Shown in pieces: positions 37,398 through 46,321 of a stretch of DNA of 64,000 nucleotides; position 1 is the stretch's first letter; every line of letters begins with the position of its first letter. Location of the stretch: contig NC_016622.1 in the NCBI RefSeq assembly GCF_000283655.1, forward strand, positions 756,501-820,500. The letters are read 5' to 3'. The position numbers were made by a program, and so were the translations under genes. The stretch is from Azospirillum lipoferum 4B. GTDB lineage: Bacteria; Pseudomonadota; Alphaproteobacteria; Azospirillales; Azospirillaceae. The notes under the pieces were generated by a model. The model saw only the letters and a list, made by a program, of their open reading frames with translations, had not been told where the DNA came from and made no database searches.

Positions 37398-38861
37398 ATG
37401 TCTCAAAAGCGCAATAATAGTGCTTGGGAGAAAGCGCTCGGTTACAAAACAGCAAGAATGGTGGGCATAATGGATGGAAGCTTTACGCTTCGGCCGCATC
37501 TGATCGCGGATATCGCGACGGAAGCCGGCAATCTCGGCATCGAGATCGCGGACATCGCTGGCCACATCGAGGATGTGAACGCCCGCGTTACCCACCAGTC
37601 GGAGGTCTTCACGCAGTTGCGGGACACCGGCGCCAAGATGTCGCGCAGCACGCAGCGCATCTCGGAGGCCTCGGCGGTCGCGCGGTCGGTGACGGAACAG
37701 GCCCGGCAGGAAGTCGACGGTTCGCACGACCGGGTGCAGCGATCGCTGGCCGACATCCATGCGCTGGTGTCGTCGGTGACGGGCATCGAAGGGCAGATCG
37801 CCGGGCTGCGCGATGCGTTGGACCGCGTCGGCAAGGTCGCCAAGGAGATCTTCACCATCGCCAAGCAGACCAACCTGCTGGCGCTGAACGCCACCATCGA
37901 GGCGGCGCGGGCCGGCGATGCCGGGCGCGGCTTCGCCGTGGTCGCCAACGAGGTGAAATCGCTGTCCACCAAGACCAGCGAGGCGACGACGGAGATCGAC
38001 GCGACGCTGAAGGTGCTGAATGAACAGGCCCAGCGCCTGATGGCCGAAAGCTCGGCCAGTGCGGCCAAGGCCCGTGCGGTCAGCGAAGGCACGGCCGCCA
38101 TCGGCACGGTGATCGAGACGGTCGGCCGCGCCATGCGCGAGCTGAACGGCGAGACAGACAAGATCGACGCCGCCTCGGCCGAGATCGGCGCCAACTGCGG
38201 CGAGCTGGAGCACGAGATCGCCGATCTGGCCGCCGGCGTGAAGCTGTCCAGCGACAACCTCGCCCAGGCCCGCGACCGGGTGAACAGCCTCGTCGGCATG
38301 AGCGAGCGGCTGATCGGCATCACCGCGGAGCTGAACATCGAGACGGTCGACACGCCCTTCATCGCCACGGTGAAGGACGCCGCCGCCAAGGTGTCCGCTG
38401 CCTTCGAAGAGGCGCTGGCCCGCGGCGACATCAGCGAGGCCGACCTGTTCGACCGCAGTTACCAGCCGGTCGCCGGATCGGACCCCCAGCAGGTGATGAC
38501 CCGCTTCACCCAGCTGTGCGACCGCCTGCTGCCGGGAATCCAGGAGCCGGTGCTGTCCGCCAACGGACGGATCGTCTTCTGCGTGGCGGTGGACGACAAC
38601 GGCTATCTGCCCACCCACAACCGGCAATTCAGCCAGCCGCAGGGCAAAGACCCGGTGTGGAACGCCGCCAACTGCCGCAACCGGCGCATCTTCAACGACC
38701 GCGTCGGTCTGGCCGCCGGGCGCAACACCAAGCCATTCCTGCTGCAGACCTACCGCCGCGACATGGGCGGTGGGAAATACGCCCTGATGAAGGACGTCTC
38801 GGCGCCCGTCACGGTGCGCGGCCGGCATTGGGGCGGGCTGCGGCTGGCCTACAAGGTGTGA
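37398..38861 (+). CDS. Soluble chemoreceptor with C-terminal sensor domain
   Basis: A 487-residue methyl-accepting chemotaxis-type protein without any membrane helix. The signalling region is in the first half, with the hairpin [37 protein letters not shown] in part near residue 155. From about residue 320 a separate domain follows ([69 protein letters not shown] and [17 protein letters not shown]). It looks like a Cache-like ligand-binding fold placed after the signalling domain, opposite to the usual order. Start is uncertain: ATG 37398, 37458 or 37470. Confidence 0.88.
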   Translation: MSQKRNNSAWEKALGYKTARMVGIMDGSFTLRPHLIADIATEAGNLGIEIADIAGHIEDVNARVTHQSEVFTQLRDTGAKMSRSTQRISEASAVARSVTEQARQEVDGSHDRVQRSLADIHALVSSVTGIEGQIAGLRDALDRVGKVAKEIFTIAKQTNLLALNATIEAARAGDAGRGFAVVANEVKSLSTKTSEATTEIDATLKVLNEQAQRLMAESSASAAKARAVSEGTAAIGTVIETVGRAMRELNGETDKIDAASAEIGANCGELEHEIADLAAGVKLSSDNLAQARDRVNSLVGMSERLIGITAELNIETVDTPFIATVKDAAAKVSAAFEEALARGDISEADLFDRSYQPVAGSDPQQVMTRFTQLCDRLLPGIQEPVLSANGRIVFCVAVDDNGYLPTHNRQFSQPQGKDPVWNAANCRNRRIFNDRVGLAAGRNTKPFLLQTYRRDMGGGKYALMKDVSAPVTVRGRHWGGLRLAYKV

Positions 38862-38994
38862 GGAACCGCCGGTCCACTTCCCCCGCATCTCCGTTTCCCG
38901 AACGTGCACCACCGTGTACATGGCGGTGAATCGCGCTAAACTCGCCGGCCAAAGGGGTTGAGACGGCGCAAACTTGCGCTCTGGAGGCGGGGGA

Positions 38995-39819
38995 ATGGGC
39001 TTCACGGTTACCTTCTGGGGCGTGCGCGGCACGATTCCCTGCCCGATGGCCTCGCATCTGGGCTTCGGCGGCAACACCTCCTGCGTCGAGGTGCGGGCCG
39101 GCAAGCAGTGCATCATCATCGACGCGGGAACCGGGCTGCGCGCGCTGGGGCGCAAGCTGTTGGCGGAGGGGGTGACCAGCGCTACGCTGCTGCTGAGCCA
39201 CACCCACCTGGACCATATCAGCGGCTTTCCCTTCTTCGCGCCGGCCTACACCAAGGGCTTCGGCCTGCGGGTGATCTCCGGCCATCTCACCGGCAGCCCG
39301 GATATCGAATCGGTGATGGCCCGCCAGATGGAGCGCCCGCTGTTCCCGGTGCCGCTGCGCACAATGGGCGGCGACCTCAGCTTCCTGGAGGTTCCGCCCG
39401 GCCACAGCTTCAAGCTGGAGGGCGGGGTGCGCATCCACACTGCGGCGCTGAACCATCCCGACGGCGCCACCGGCTACCGCATCGAGTATCAGGGCCGCTC
39501 GCTCGCCTATGTCACCGATACCGAGCATGTGCCGGACCATCCCGACCGCAACATCCTGAACCTGGTGGATGGGGTCGACCTGCTGCTCTACGATTCGACC
39601 TACACCGACGAGGAGTGGGCGCAGCGCATCGGCTGGGGCCATTCCACCTGGATGGAGGCGGTGCGGATCGCCCGCGCCGCCCATGTGAAGACGCTGGGCC
39701 TGTTCCACCACGACCCCGACCACGACGACGCCACCATGGAACGGATCGAAGCCGCGGCGAAGGCGGAGTTCCCCAACTGCTTCGCCGCGCGCGAGGGCAC
39801 GACGATCTCCCTGGATTGA
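38995..39819 (+). CDS. MBL-fold metallo-hydrolase
   Basis: A 274-residue metallo-beta-lactamase-fold hydrolase. It starts MGFTVTFWGVRGTIPCPM and has GGNTSCVEV, DAGTGLRALG and the zinc motif LLSHTHLDHISGFPFF. Later ligands are TAALNHPDG, VTDTEH and the C-terminal HHDPDHDD. The WGVRGTIP start and the GTGLR block are typical of a subgroup resembling RNase Z-like and PhnP-like phosphodiesterases; the substrate is unknown. ATG 38995 has GGAGG 8 bases ahead. The next gene follows after 27 bases. Confidence 0.9.
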   Translation: MGFTVTFWGVRGTIPCPMASHLGFGGNTSCVEVRAGKQCIIIDAGTGLRALGRKLLAEGVTSATLLLSHTHLDHISGFPFFAPAYTKGFGLRVISGHLTGSPDIESVMARQMERPLFPVPLRTMGGDLSFLEVPPGHSFKLEGGVRIHTAALNHPDGATGYRIEYQGRSLAYVTDTEHVPDHPDRNILNLVDGVDLLLYDSTYTDEEWAQRIGWGHSTWMEAVRIARAAHVKTLGLFHHDPDHDDATMERIEAAAKAEFPNCFAAREGTTISLD

Positions 39820-39846
39820 TCTCCCCGGACTGAATGCCCCCTTGGA

Positions 39847-41082
39847 ATGACAGCGACAATCCTGATCCTGTTCGGCGCCACCTATCTGGGTATGGCGCTG
39901 GGCCGCTTTCCCGGTCTCAGCATCGACCGCACCGGCATCGCGCTCGTCGCCGCCATCCTGCTGCTGGCGACCGGGGCGCTCGATACCGGCCAGCTGGTGG
40001 CGGCTGTCGATTTCCCGACGATCTTCATCCTGCTGGGGCTGATGATCCTGTCGGCGCAATATGCCGGCAGCGGCTTCTACGACTGGTGCGCGCTGAAGGT
40101 GGCGCAGGCGGCGCGGTCGCCGGCGCGGCTGCTGGCGGTGATCGTGCTGGTCGCCGGCGGGCTGTCGGCGGTGCTGGCGAACGACGTGGTCGTCTTCGCC
40201 ATGACGCCGATGCTGTGCCTGGGCCTGCTGGCGCGCAAGCTCGACCCGCGGCCCTACCTGATCGCGCTGGCGGGCGCCGCCAACGCCGGCTCGGCGGCGA
40301 CGGTGATCGGCAATCCGCAGAACATCCTGATCGGGCAGGTCGGGCATCTCGATTTCTGGCGCTTCCTGGCGGTGTGCGGCGGTCCGGCGCTGGCTGCCAT
40401 GCTCATCGTCTATGTCACCGTCTGGCTGGTCTGGCGCGGCCGCTTCGGCGAGCCCGAGGGGGTGGGAGCGGGCAGGGAGGTGGCGCCGGTGCCGCTCGAC
40501 CGCTGGCAGCTGGGCAAGGCGGTGGCGGCGACGCTGGCGCTGCTGGTGCTGTTCACCCGCGACATCCCGCAGGAGCATTCGGTTCTGCTGGTGGCCGGCG
40601 TGATGATGGTCAGCCGGCGCATGGCCAGCCGCGACATGCTGGGCATGGTGGACTGGCACCTGTTGGTCCTGTTCGCGGCGCTGTTCGCCATCAACCATGC
40701 GCTGGGGTTGACCGGCATTCCGGCGGCGCTGGTGGGCGACCTCCAGGCGGCGGGATGGCTGCCCGACCGGCTGGCGGTGATGGTCCCGCTGGCGCTCGCC
40801 GGCAGCAACAGCATCGGCAACGTGCCGGCGGTGATCCTGCTGCTGGCCGCCTGGCCGAACCCGCCGGAAGGGGCGCTGTACGGGCTGGCGCTGCTGTCGA
40901 CGCTGGCCGGCAACCTGCTGCTGCCGGGAAGCCTCGCCAACATCATCGTGGCGGAACGGGCTGCGGCATCCGGTGTGCGGCTGGGCTTCGTCGAGCATGC
41001 CCGCTGCGGCGTGCCGATGGCGCTGCTGTCGATGGCGGTGGCGGCGGTCTGGCTGTGGGCCGGCGGCTGGATGGCCCCATGA
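39847..41082 (+). CDS. SLC13/ArsB-type anion permease
   Basis: A 411-residue membrane protein with about eleven helices, of the ion-transporter superfamily that includes ArsB, NhaD and SLC13 carriers. Diagnostic segments: FPTIFILLGLMILSAQYAGSGFYD, VLANDVVVFAMTPMLCLG, and two hairpin-loop motifs ANAGSAATVIGNPQNILIG and GSNSIGNVPAVILLL, the usual duplicated substrate/cation sites. Could carry an inorganic anion or dicarboxylate; no ars or other context gives a substrate. Probably co-transcribed with the MBL hydrolase. Confidence 0.9.
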   Translation: MTATILILFGATYLGMALGRFPGLSIDRTGIALVAAILLLATGALDTGQLVAAVDFPTIFILLGLMILSAQYAGSGFYDWCALKVAQAARSPARLLAVIVLVAGGLSAVLANDVVVFAMTPMLCLGLLARKLDPRPYLIALAGAANAGSAATVIGNPQNILIGQVGHLDFWRFLAVCGGPALAAMLIVYVTVWLVWRGRFGEPEGVGAGREVAPVPLDRWQLGKAVAATLALLVLFTRDIPQEHSVLLVAGVMMVSRRMASRDMLGMVDWHLLVLFAALFAINHALGLTGIPAALVGDLQAAGWLPDRLAVMVPLALAGSNSIGNVPAVILLLAAWPNPPEGALYGLALLSTLAGNLLLPGSLANIIVAERAAASGVRLGFVEHARCGVPMALLSMAVAAVWLWAGGWMAP

Positions 41083-41204
41083 AGCACAGGCAGTGAAGGA
41101 CAGGCTGTATTCCGTAATCGTATTGCAATTTTGTAAAGTGCAAGACTCTTTTTCGAACTGCGACAAATGGAGTACTCTCTTCGCGCACCGGGGGAGGGCG
41201 CGCT

Positions 41205-42434
41205 GTGAGTTTGGTCGTCCAGTTCATGGAGTTCATCGAAAGCGCGCCGAACCAGTCGCTTCGCGCGTTGAGCGACCGCGTGCTGCGCAAGTGCCGGGAG
41301 GTGACGGGGGCGGAGGCCGGAACGGTCTTCATGCTGCGCGGCCAGGGGCGGGGGCGGCAACTGGAGGCGGTCAGCGCCCAGAACGACGTGATCCGCGCCA
41401 AGCCTGCCCTGTTCACGGTGCCGGTGAACCAGACCTCCATCGTCGGCTATGTCGCCGCCACCGGCGAGACCCTGCTGCTGGATGACGCCTACGAGATTCC
41501 GGAGGAGCGGCCCTACCGCTTCAATCCCGCCTTCGACCAGCGCACCGGCTTCCGCACCCGCTCGATCATGGCCTTCGCGCTGAAAGGGGCCCGCGGCCGA
41601 CCGATCGGGGTGGTGCAGCTGATCAATCGCCGGCCCGTGCCGGGGGAGGCGGGGCCGCCGGTCTTCCAGCCCAACCACGAGCAGATGATCGCCCCGGTCA
41701 ACCACATCGTCGGCCGCGCCCTGGAGCGGGCCGCGACGCTGGAACGGCTGACCGAACGCAACCGCGCCCTGACCAGGGAGCGCCGCCGCGTCGCCGAACT
41801 CCAGGCGGAGACGGAGCGCGCCTTCATGGTTTCGGTCAACCTGCTGGCGCGCGCCGCCGAGGTTCATGACGAGGAGACCGGCAACCATATCCTGCGCGTC
41901 AACGAATACTCCTATGCGCTGGCCGGCTGGGCCGGCTGCAGCCGTGCCTTCTGCAAGGAAATCCGATTCTCCGCCGCCCTGCACGATGTCGGCAAGATGA
42001 GCGTCGATCAGGCGGTTCTGCACAAGAAGGGCCGGCTGGACGAACGCGAACTGGCGGAGATGCAGAGGCATCCCATCTACGGCCACGACATCCTGATCGC
42101 GTCCGACCGGCTGAAGATGGCCGCGGACATTGCGCTGTGCCATCACGAGCAATGGGCCGGCACCGGTTATCCCCAGGGGCTGAAGGGCGAGGAAATCCCG
42201 CTTGCCGCCCGCATCGTCGCCATCGCCGACTGCTACGACGCCCTGCGCAGCGCCCGTCCCTACAAGCCGTCCTTCAGCCATGAGAAGGCGGTGGACATCC
42301 TGCTGAACGGCGATGACCGGTTGGATCCCAAGGTGCATTTCGATCCCCGCCTGCTTTCGCTGTTCGCCTCCCGTCATGCGGAGTTCGATGCGATCTGGGT
42401 GGCGCTGAAGGACCAGGAGAAGGTCGAGGCGTGA
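41205..42434 (+). CDS. GAF and HD-GYP domain cyclic-di-GMP phosphodiesterase-like protein
   Basis: A 409-residue cytoplasmic protein. An N-terminal GAF domain (about 15-170) has ALSDRVLRKCREVTGAEAGTVFML and SIMAFALKGARGRPIGVVQLINR. A coiled-coil linker leads to an HD-GYP domain with HDVGK at 260-264 and HHEQWAGTGYPQGLKGEEIPLAARIV in part (GYP at 321-323). HD-GYP enzymes hydrolyse c-di-GMP. All metal-binding residues I can check appear conserved. The GTG start at 41205 follows a GGGGAGG site. Likely links an intracellular cue sensed by GAF to motility or biofilm control. Confidence 0.92.
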   Translation: MSLVVQFMEFIESAPNQSLRALSDRVLRKCREVTGAEAGTVFMLRGQGRGRQLEAVSAQNDVIRAKPALFTVPVNQTSIVGYVAATGETLLLDDAYEIPEERPYRFNPAFDQRTGFRTRSIMAFALKGARGRPIGVVQLINRRPVPGEAGPPVFQPNHEQMIAPVNHIVGRALERAATLERLTERNRALTRERRRVAELQAETERAFMVSVNLLARAAEVHDEETGNHILRVNEYSYALAGWAGCSRAFCKEIRFSAALHDVGKMSVDQAVLHKKGRLDERELAEMQRHPIYGHDILIASDRLKMAADIALCHHEQWAGTGYPQGLKGEEIPLAARIVAIADCYDALRSARPYKPSFSHEKAVDILLNGDDRLDPKVHFDPRLLSLFASRHAEFDAIWVALKDQEKVEA

Positions 42435-42480
42435 AGGACAGCCGGCGGGAGACAGCCCGTCATGATGGGCGCTTCCCCGG

Positions 42481-42514
42481 ACTCTCCCCAGACACTCTCC
42501 CCCAAACACTCTCC
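42481..42514. repeat. Short imperfect tandem repeat
   Basis: ACTCTCCCC at 42481 and 42494 and ACTCTCC at 42508, with a 13-14 base period, directly upstream of the FNR-type site. Possibly fortuitous. Confidence 0.6.
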
Positions 42515-42528
42515 TTGATCCGTATCAA
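42515..42528. promoter_or_regulatory. FNR/FixK-type anaerobox upstream of hypD
   Basis: A perfect palindrome TTGAT-CCGT-ATCAA, matching the consensus TTGAT-N4-ATCAA of FNR/FixK/Anr regulators. It ends 49 bases before the hypD start codon, a distance suitable for activation from about -41 if transcription begins near 42562. It suggests low-oxygen induction of hypD. The match is seen directly; function is inferred. Confidence 0.75.
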
Positions 42529-42577
42529 CGCGAACGGTCAGTGTTGCGGGTGAAATGGCAGGGCAGAGGGAGCGACC

Positions 42578-43690
42578 ATGAAGTATGTCGAAGAGTTCCG
42601 TGATCCGGTTCTTGCCCGCAACGTCGCCGCCGCCATCGCGCGCGAGGTGCGGGCCGACCGCTCCTATCACCTGATGGAGTTCTGCGGCGGGCATACCCAT
42701 GCCATCTCCCGCTACGGCATTCCCGATCTTCTGCCCGGCAATGTCCGCATGATCCATGGGCCGGGCTGCCCGGTCTGCGTGCTGCCGGTGGGGCGGATCG
42801 ACGATGCCATCGCGCTCGCCCGCCGGCCGGAGGTGACGCTGTGCACCTATGGCGACGTCATGCGCGTTCCCGGATCGGGGCGGCTCAGCCTGCTGAAGGC
42901 CAAGGCGCAGGGCGCCGATGTCCGCATGGTGGTGTCGGCCGACGCCGCGGTGCGCATCGCCGCGGAGAACCCGGACCGGCAGGTCGTGTTCCTCGCCATC
43001 GGCTTCGAGACGACGACCCCGCCCACCGCGCTGGCGGTGCGCGCCGCGGCGGCGCAGGGGCTGACCAACTTCTCCGTCTTCTGCAACCATGTGCTCACCC
43101 CTTCGGCCATCCAGGGCATCCTGTCGGGCACCGAGGAGGGGCTGTCGCTGGACGGCTTCGTCGGGCCGGCCCATGTCTCGGTGGTCATCGGCTCGGAAGC
43201 CTATGCGCCGGCCGCGGCGGAGCATGGCAAGCCGGTGGTGATCTCCGGGTTCGAGCCGCTGGACGTGCTGCAGTCGATCCTGATGCTGGTCCGCCAGATC
43301 AACGACGGGCGGGCGGAGGTGGAGAACCAGTTCACCCGCGCCGTCACCGCCGACGGAAACCGCAAGGCCCAGGCGATGGTGGCCGAGATCTTCGAGACGC
43401 GCCCCTCCTTCGAATGGCGCGGCCTGGGCAGCATCCCGCACAGCGGATTGAAGCTGCGCGAGGCCTATGCCGCCTTCGATGCCGAACGGCGTTTCCCCAT
43501 CGCCGGAGCCAGCGTTCCCGACCACAAGGGCTGCGATTGCGGCGCAATCCTGCGCGGCGTGAAGCGGCCGGTCGACTGCAAGCTGTTCGACACCGTCTGC
43601 ACGCCGGAGAACCCGATGGGCTCCTGCATGGTCTCGGCCGAGGGGGCCTGCGCCGCGCACTATACCTATGGGCGGTTCCGAGACGCCTGA
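42578..43690 (+). CDS. hypD: [NiFe]-hydrogenase maturation protein HypD
   Basis: A 370-residue HypD, the scaffold on which the Fe(CN)2CO group of [NiFe]-hydrogenases is built with HypC. Conserved parts: MEFCGGHTHAISRYG, MIHGPGCPVCVLP, LCTYGDVMRVPGSGR, IGFETTTPPTALA and GPAHVSVVIG. The C-terminal cysteines of the [4Fe-4S] site are present (KGCDCGAILRGVKRPVDC, LFDTVCTPENPMGSCMVS). No other hyp or hydrogenase genes are in the window, so it is separated from the usual hypABCDEF cluster. ATG 42578 has GGGAGCGACC upstream (AGGGAG at proper distance). Confidence 0.97.
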   Translation: MKYVEEFRDPVLARNVAAAIAREVRADRSYHLMEFCGGHTHAISRYGIPDLLPGNVRMIHGPGCPVCVLPVGRIDDAIALARRPEVTLCTYGDVMRVPGSGRLSLLKAKAQGADVRMVVSADAAVRIAAENPDRQVVFLAIGFETTTPPTALAVRAAAAQGLTNFSVFCNHVLTPSAIQGILSGTEEGLSLDGFVGPAHVSVVIGSEAYAPAAAEHGKPVVISGFEPLDVLQSILMLVRQINDGRAEVENQFTRAVTADGNRKAQAMVAEIFETRPSFEWRGLGSIPHSGLKLREAYAAFDAERRFPIAGASVPDHKGCDCGAILRGVKRPVDCKLFDTVCTPENPMGSCMVSAEGACAAHYTYGRFRDA

Positions 43691-43871
43691 CCGGACCGCA
43701 TCCGGCCGGCCGGGCGGCTGCGACCTTTCACCGCAGACGGTTCAACGCAGGCTGGACGAATGCCACACGGATAAACATGATGCAGATGAAACAATCCGTT
43801 CGGCCTCTTATCGGTCCGGCGGAGAACGGCAGACGTCGAAAGACATCGCATTTCATTCCGGGAGGGCCCGC

Positions 43872-44693
43872 ATGACCTACAAGCACATTCTCGTTCACCT
43901 CGACAGCAGCCCGCATGTCGAGGCACGGCTCGATGCCGCCATCGCGCTGGCGCAGCGCCACGGTGCTTTCCTGCGCGGGCTGTTCGCCCAGGGCGACCGC
44001 AACGCCACCAGCGTGATCGCCCGCCGGTCGAGCGACCATCTGGTCGAGGCCTCGGCGCGCAGCGAGGCGCTGTTCAGGGAGAAGCTGGCGGCGGCCGGTC
44101 TGCAGGGCCAATGGCACGGACTGACCCATGGCGAATACAACCACGTCATCCGCGAGGTCATCATCTGGTCGCGCTTCGCCGACCTGACCGTGCTGGGCCA
44201 GTATGACCGCGAGGCCGGATCGCAGGCTGCGCCGGAGGAGTTGAACGAGCAGGTGGTGCTGAATTCCGGCCGCCCGGCTCTGGTCATTCCCTATGCCGGC
44301 CGCTTCCCGGTGATCGGCAAGCGCGTCTCCGTCGCCTGGAATGCGGAGCGCGAGGCCGCCCGCGCCCTGTCCGACGCCATGCCGATGCTGGAGAAGGCCG
44401 ACGAGGTCACGGTGATTACCGTTCTGACCCAGGCTTCCGGCTCCGCACCCGAGGCGCCGAGGATCGGACTTCTCGACCATCTCGCCTTCCATGGCGTGAC
44501 GGCGGAGCAGACCCATTTCACCGTCAACGACATCGGCGCGATGGACGCCCTGCTGGCCCGCGCCATGGACACCGGCGCCGACCTGCTGGTGATGGGCGCG
44601 CACGGCCATTACGGTTTCCCGTTCCTGCACCGCGGCAGCGGGACCCGGCACGTCCTGCGCACCTGCCCGGTGCCGTTGCTGCTGTCGCATTGA
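43872..44693 (+). CDS. Universal stress protein with tandem Usp domains
   Basis: A 273-residue protein with two UspA-like domains. The first begins MTYKHILVHLDSSPHVEARLDAAIALA; the second begins near residue 150 with GKRVSVAWNAEREAARALSDAMP. The second ends with the ATP-binding-type motif VMGAHGHYGFPFLHRGSGTRHVLRTCPVPLLL. Such proteins respond to starvation or low oxygen. The ATG at 43872 follows GGGAGG. It comes 181 bases after hypD and could share the low-oxygen response, though I see no second anaerobox here. Confidence 0.92.
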   Translation: MTYKHILVHLDSSPHVEARLDAAIALAQRHGAFLRGLFAQGDRNATSVIARRSSDHLVEASARSEALFREKLAAAGLQGQWHGLTHGEYNHVIREVIIWSRFADLTVLGQYDREAGSQAAPEELNEQVVLNSGRPALVIPYAGRFPVIGKRVSVAWNAEREAARALSDAMPMLEKADEVTVITVLTQASGSAPEAPRIGLLDHLAFHGVTAEQTHFTVNDIGAMDALLARAMDTGADLLVMGAHGHYGFPFLHRGSGTRHVLRTCPVPLLLSH

Positions 44694-44723
44694 GCGCGGG
44701 AGCGGGGGGCGTCGGCTTCGATG

Positions 44724-44733
44724 CCCCCCCCCC
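44724..44733. repeat. Ten-C homopolymer
   Basis: Ten consecutive C in the gap between convergent usp and GNAT genes. It is a site of likely replication slippage or sequencing error but lies outside coding sequence. Confidence 0.85.
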
Positions 44734-44786
44734 ACACAGGGGTATGGATAGGTCATAGTGTCGCATCGGCTCGGCGACGGCCTGGT

Positions 44787-45248
44787 TCAGCGGCGCAATC
44801 GCATGTCGATGTGTGGAATCCCGAAATCGTCGTAGGACTCGGTGATTCGGACGAATCCGAAACTGCCGTAGAAGCGCTCCAGATGCTGTTGGGCGCCGAT
44901 CACCACGTCGCGCTCCGGCCAGCGTTCCACCAGTATCGCAAGGGACTCGGCGACAAGCGCCCGTCCCAGTCCGGTGGAGCGCTGCGACGGATCGACCGCC
45001 AGTCTCCCGAACGAGACCGGGGCGTCCGGCCCGTCCTCGTCCGGATCAAGACAGCGGGCACAGCCGACGATGGCGCCGGACGTGTCGGTGGCGATCAGAT
45101 GAAGGGCGCCGGGATCGCGGCCGTCGATGTCGGGATAGGGGGAGGCTTGCTCGACCACGAACACCCGGCTGCGCAAGGCCAGCAGGTCATGCAGGTCGCG
45201 AAGGCTCAGCGAGTCGAAGGAGACGCGGCGGATGGGCGGTCTGGACAT
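44787..45248 (-). CDS. GNAT family N-acetyltransferase (ElaA-like)
   Basis: A 153-residue acetyltransferase. The ElaA-type start has LRDLHDLLALRSRVFVVEQASPYPDIDGRD. Strand 4 and the acetyl-CoA loop are FGRLAVDPSQRSTGLGRALVAESL (R/Q-x-x-G-x-G/A motif). The ending HLERFYGSFGFVRITESYDDFGIPHIDM is typical of the family. Substrate unknown. It begins 16 bases after the stop of the small protein encoded upstream, so they may be co-transcribed. Confidence 0.9.
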   Translation of the reverse strand: MSRPPIRRVSFDSLSLRDLHDLLALRSRVFVVEQASPYPDIDGRDPGALHLIATDTSGAIVGCARCLDPDEDGPDAPVSFGRLAVDPSQRSTGLGRALVAESLAILVERWPERDVVIGAQQHLERFYGSFGFVRITESYDDFGIPHIDMRLRR

Positions 45249-45264
45249 CGGGGAGGCGTACCGG

Positions 45265-45675
45265 TCAGGCGGCCGCGTTGCGGATCATGTAGTCGGCGAT
45301 GTCCTTGGGCTTGACCTTGACCTCGGTCAGCGGTTCGTCGGCGGTCATCGCCTTGGCGACCAGCAGGCTGTTCTGCACATTGGTCAGGGCGATGCGGAAG
45401 ACGCCGGCGGCGCCCTTCAGCCGCGGGTAATAGGTGGGGTCGATCACCTTCTCGCGCCGGCCCAGCCGGGCCAGCGCGGTCTCCTCGTCCAGCCCGTCGA
45501 TCTCCCTGGAGTCGATCAGCTTCCAGTCGGTCTCGCCGCCCCAGCCGGCGGCGACGGCGGACTTGACGGCCGCCTCATCCTCGGCGACGCCCAGCTTGAA
45601 GATGTGCTTTCCCTGCCCGACGTCGGACGCCCATTTGGTCAGGGCGGCGCTGCGCGCGACGAAGACGACGGCCAT
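45265..45675 (-). CDS. Conserved hypothetical protein
   Basis: A 136-residue soluble protein I cannot assign. It begins MAVVFVARSAALTKWASDVGQGKHIFKLG and has a mid-section GWGGETDWKLIDSREIDGLDEETALARLGRREKVIDP that suggests an alpha/beta fold, ending in a Lys-rich helix (KVKPKDIADYMIRNAAA). No signal peptide or membrane segment. It lies between a FliL-like gene and the GNAT gene on the same strand, 41 bases after the former. Start at 45675 is preferred since earlier in-frame sequence is antisense to the FliL-like gene. Confidence 0.7.
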   Translation of the reverse strand: MAVVFVARSAALTKWASDVGQGKHIFKLGVAEDEAAVKSAVAAGWGGETDWKLIDSREIDGLDEETALARLGRREKVIDPTYYPRLKGAAGVFRIALTNVQNSLLVAKAMTADEPLTEVKVKPKDIADYMIRNAAA

Positions 45676-45716
45676 GACGACTCGATCCTCTTTGAGGGGA
45701 AAAGGGGGAAAGCCGG

Positions 45717-46160
45717 TTACTGCAGCGACGACTGGCGCGCGATCGGCGTGATCAGGATACGGGTAACCACGTCCTTGCCGAACATGGCGACCATCGATTC
45801 GTCGATGCGGCGGCGCAGGGCGGGGACGTTGGCGATGTTGCCGCGGACGATCCAGCCCTCGTCGATGCCCTTGTAGATGGCGGTCAGCACGGCGTCGTGC
45901 AGCCGGGGAATGCTCAACTGCACCTCGCCCAGCCGCAGGGCGTCGCCGATCTCCAAATTCACTTCGACCTGGGTGTATTTCTCGATCCGGCCCGCATTCA
46001 CCACCGGAACCATCAGCGGCTTGATTCGCACCGAGGGGGGCAGGGCGCCGGGCGCCCCTTCGGCCGCGGATGCGGGCAGGGCGGCCGTCAGGACGCCCGC
46101 CAGCGCCAGCATTCCGACCAGGGCGGCGCGGGCGGCGACGGAAAAGCAGCGGGCCGGCAT
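45717..46160 (-). CDS. FliL-like periplasmic protein, paralog of the one at 54154-54609
   Basis: A 147-residue protein with a signal peptide (about 1-33, MPARCFSVAARAALVGMLALAGVLTAALPASA). The mature part resembles the FliL-type domain: VRIKPLMVPVVNAGRIEKYTQVEVNLEI, PRLHDAVLTAIYKG, NVPALRRRI and VMFGKDVVTRILI in part. It aligns by eye with the membrane-anchored protein encoded at 54.2 kb. FliL proteins associate with the flagellar stator, but no flagellar genes are nearby, so the role is uncertain. ATG 46202 would add 14 residues before the signal peptide. Confidence 0.6.
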   Translation of the reverse strand: MPARCFSVAARAALVGMLALAGVLTAALPASAAEGAPGALPPSVRIKPLMVPVVNAGRIEKYTQVEVNLEIGDALRLGEVQLSIPRLHDAVLTAIYKGIDEGWIVRGNIANVPALRRRIDESMVAMFGKDVVTRILITPIARQSSLQ

Positions 46161-46321
46161 GCTGTTCGAAAGGAAATCGGCAGGCTGAAGGCTGCGCATC
46201 AAGAAGCACCGCGAAGGACCGGGAGGTGGTTAAACCTACCGGTCCGGCGCGGTGCTTGCAACCTTGGCCCATGCCACTAGGGTCGGCCCGGATGCGGCCG
46301 GTCACCGCATATCCGTGTTCG

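Noticed and set aside
41123-41142. TTGCA...TGCAA dyad upstream of the GAF-HD-GYP gene as an operator
   Set aside because: Five-base arms with an 11-base gap are likely by chance in this AT-rich stretch; no matching regulator consensus.
38809-41166. A 785-codon reverse-strand open frame
   Set aside because: It runs antisense to the MBL hydrolase and the SLC13-type permease, both well supported.
42481-42514. A short tandem repeat as the start of a CRISPR array
   Set aside because: Only three imperfect 9-base units with 4-5 base spacing; no repeat-spacer structure and no cas genes.
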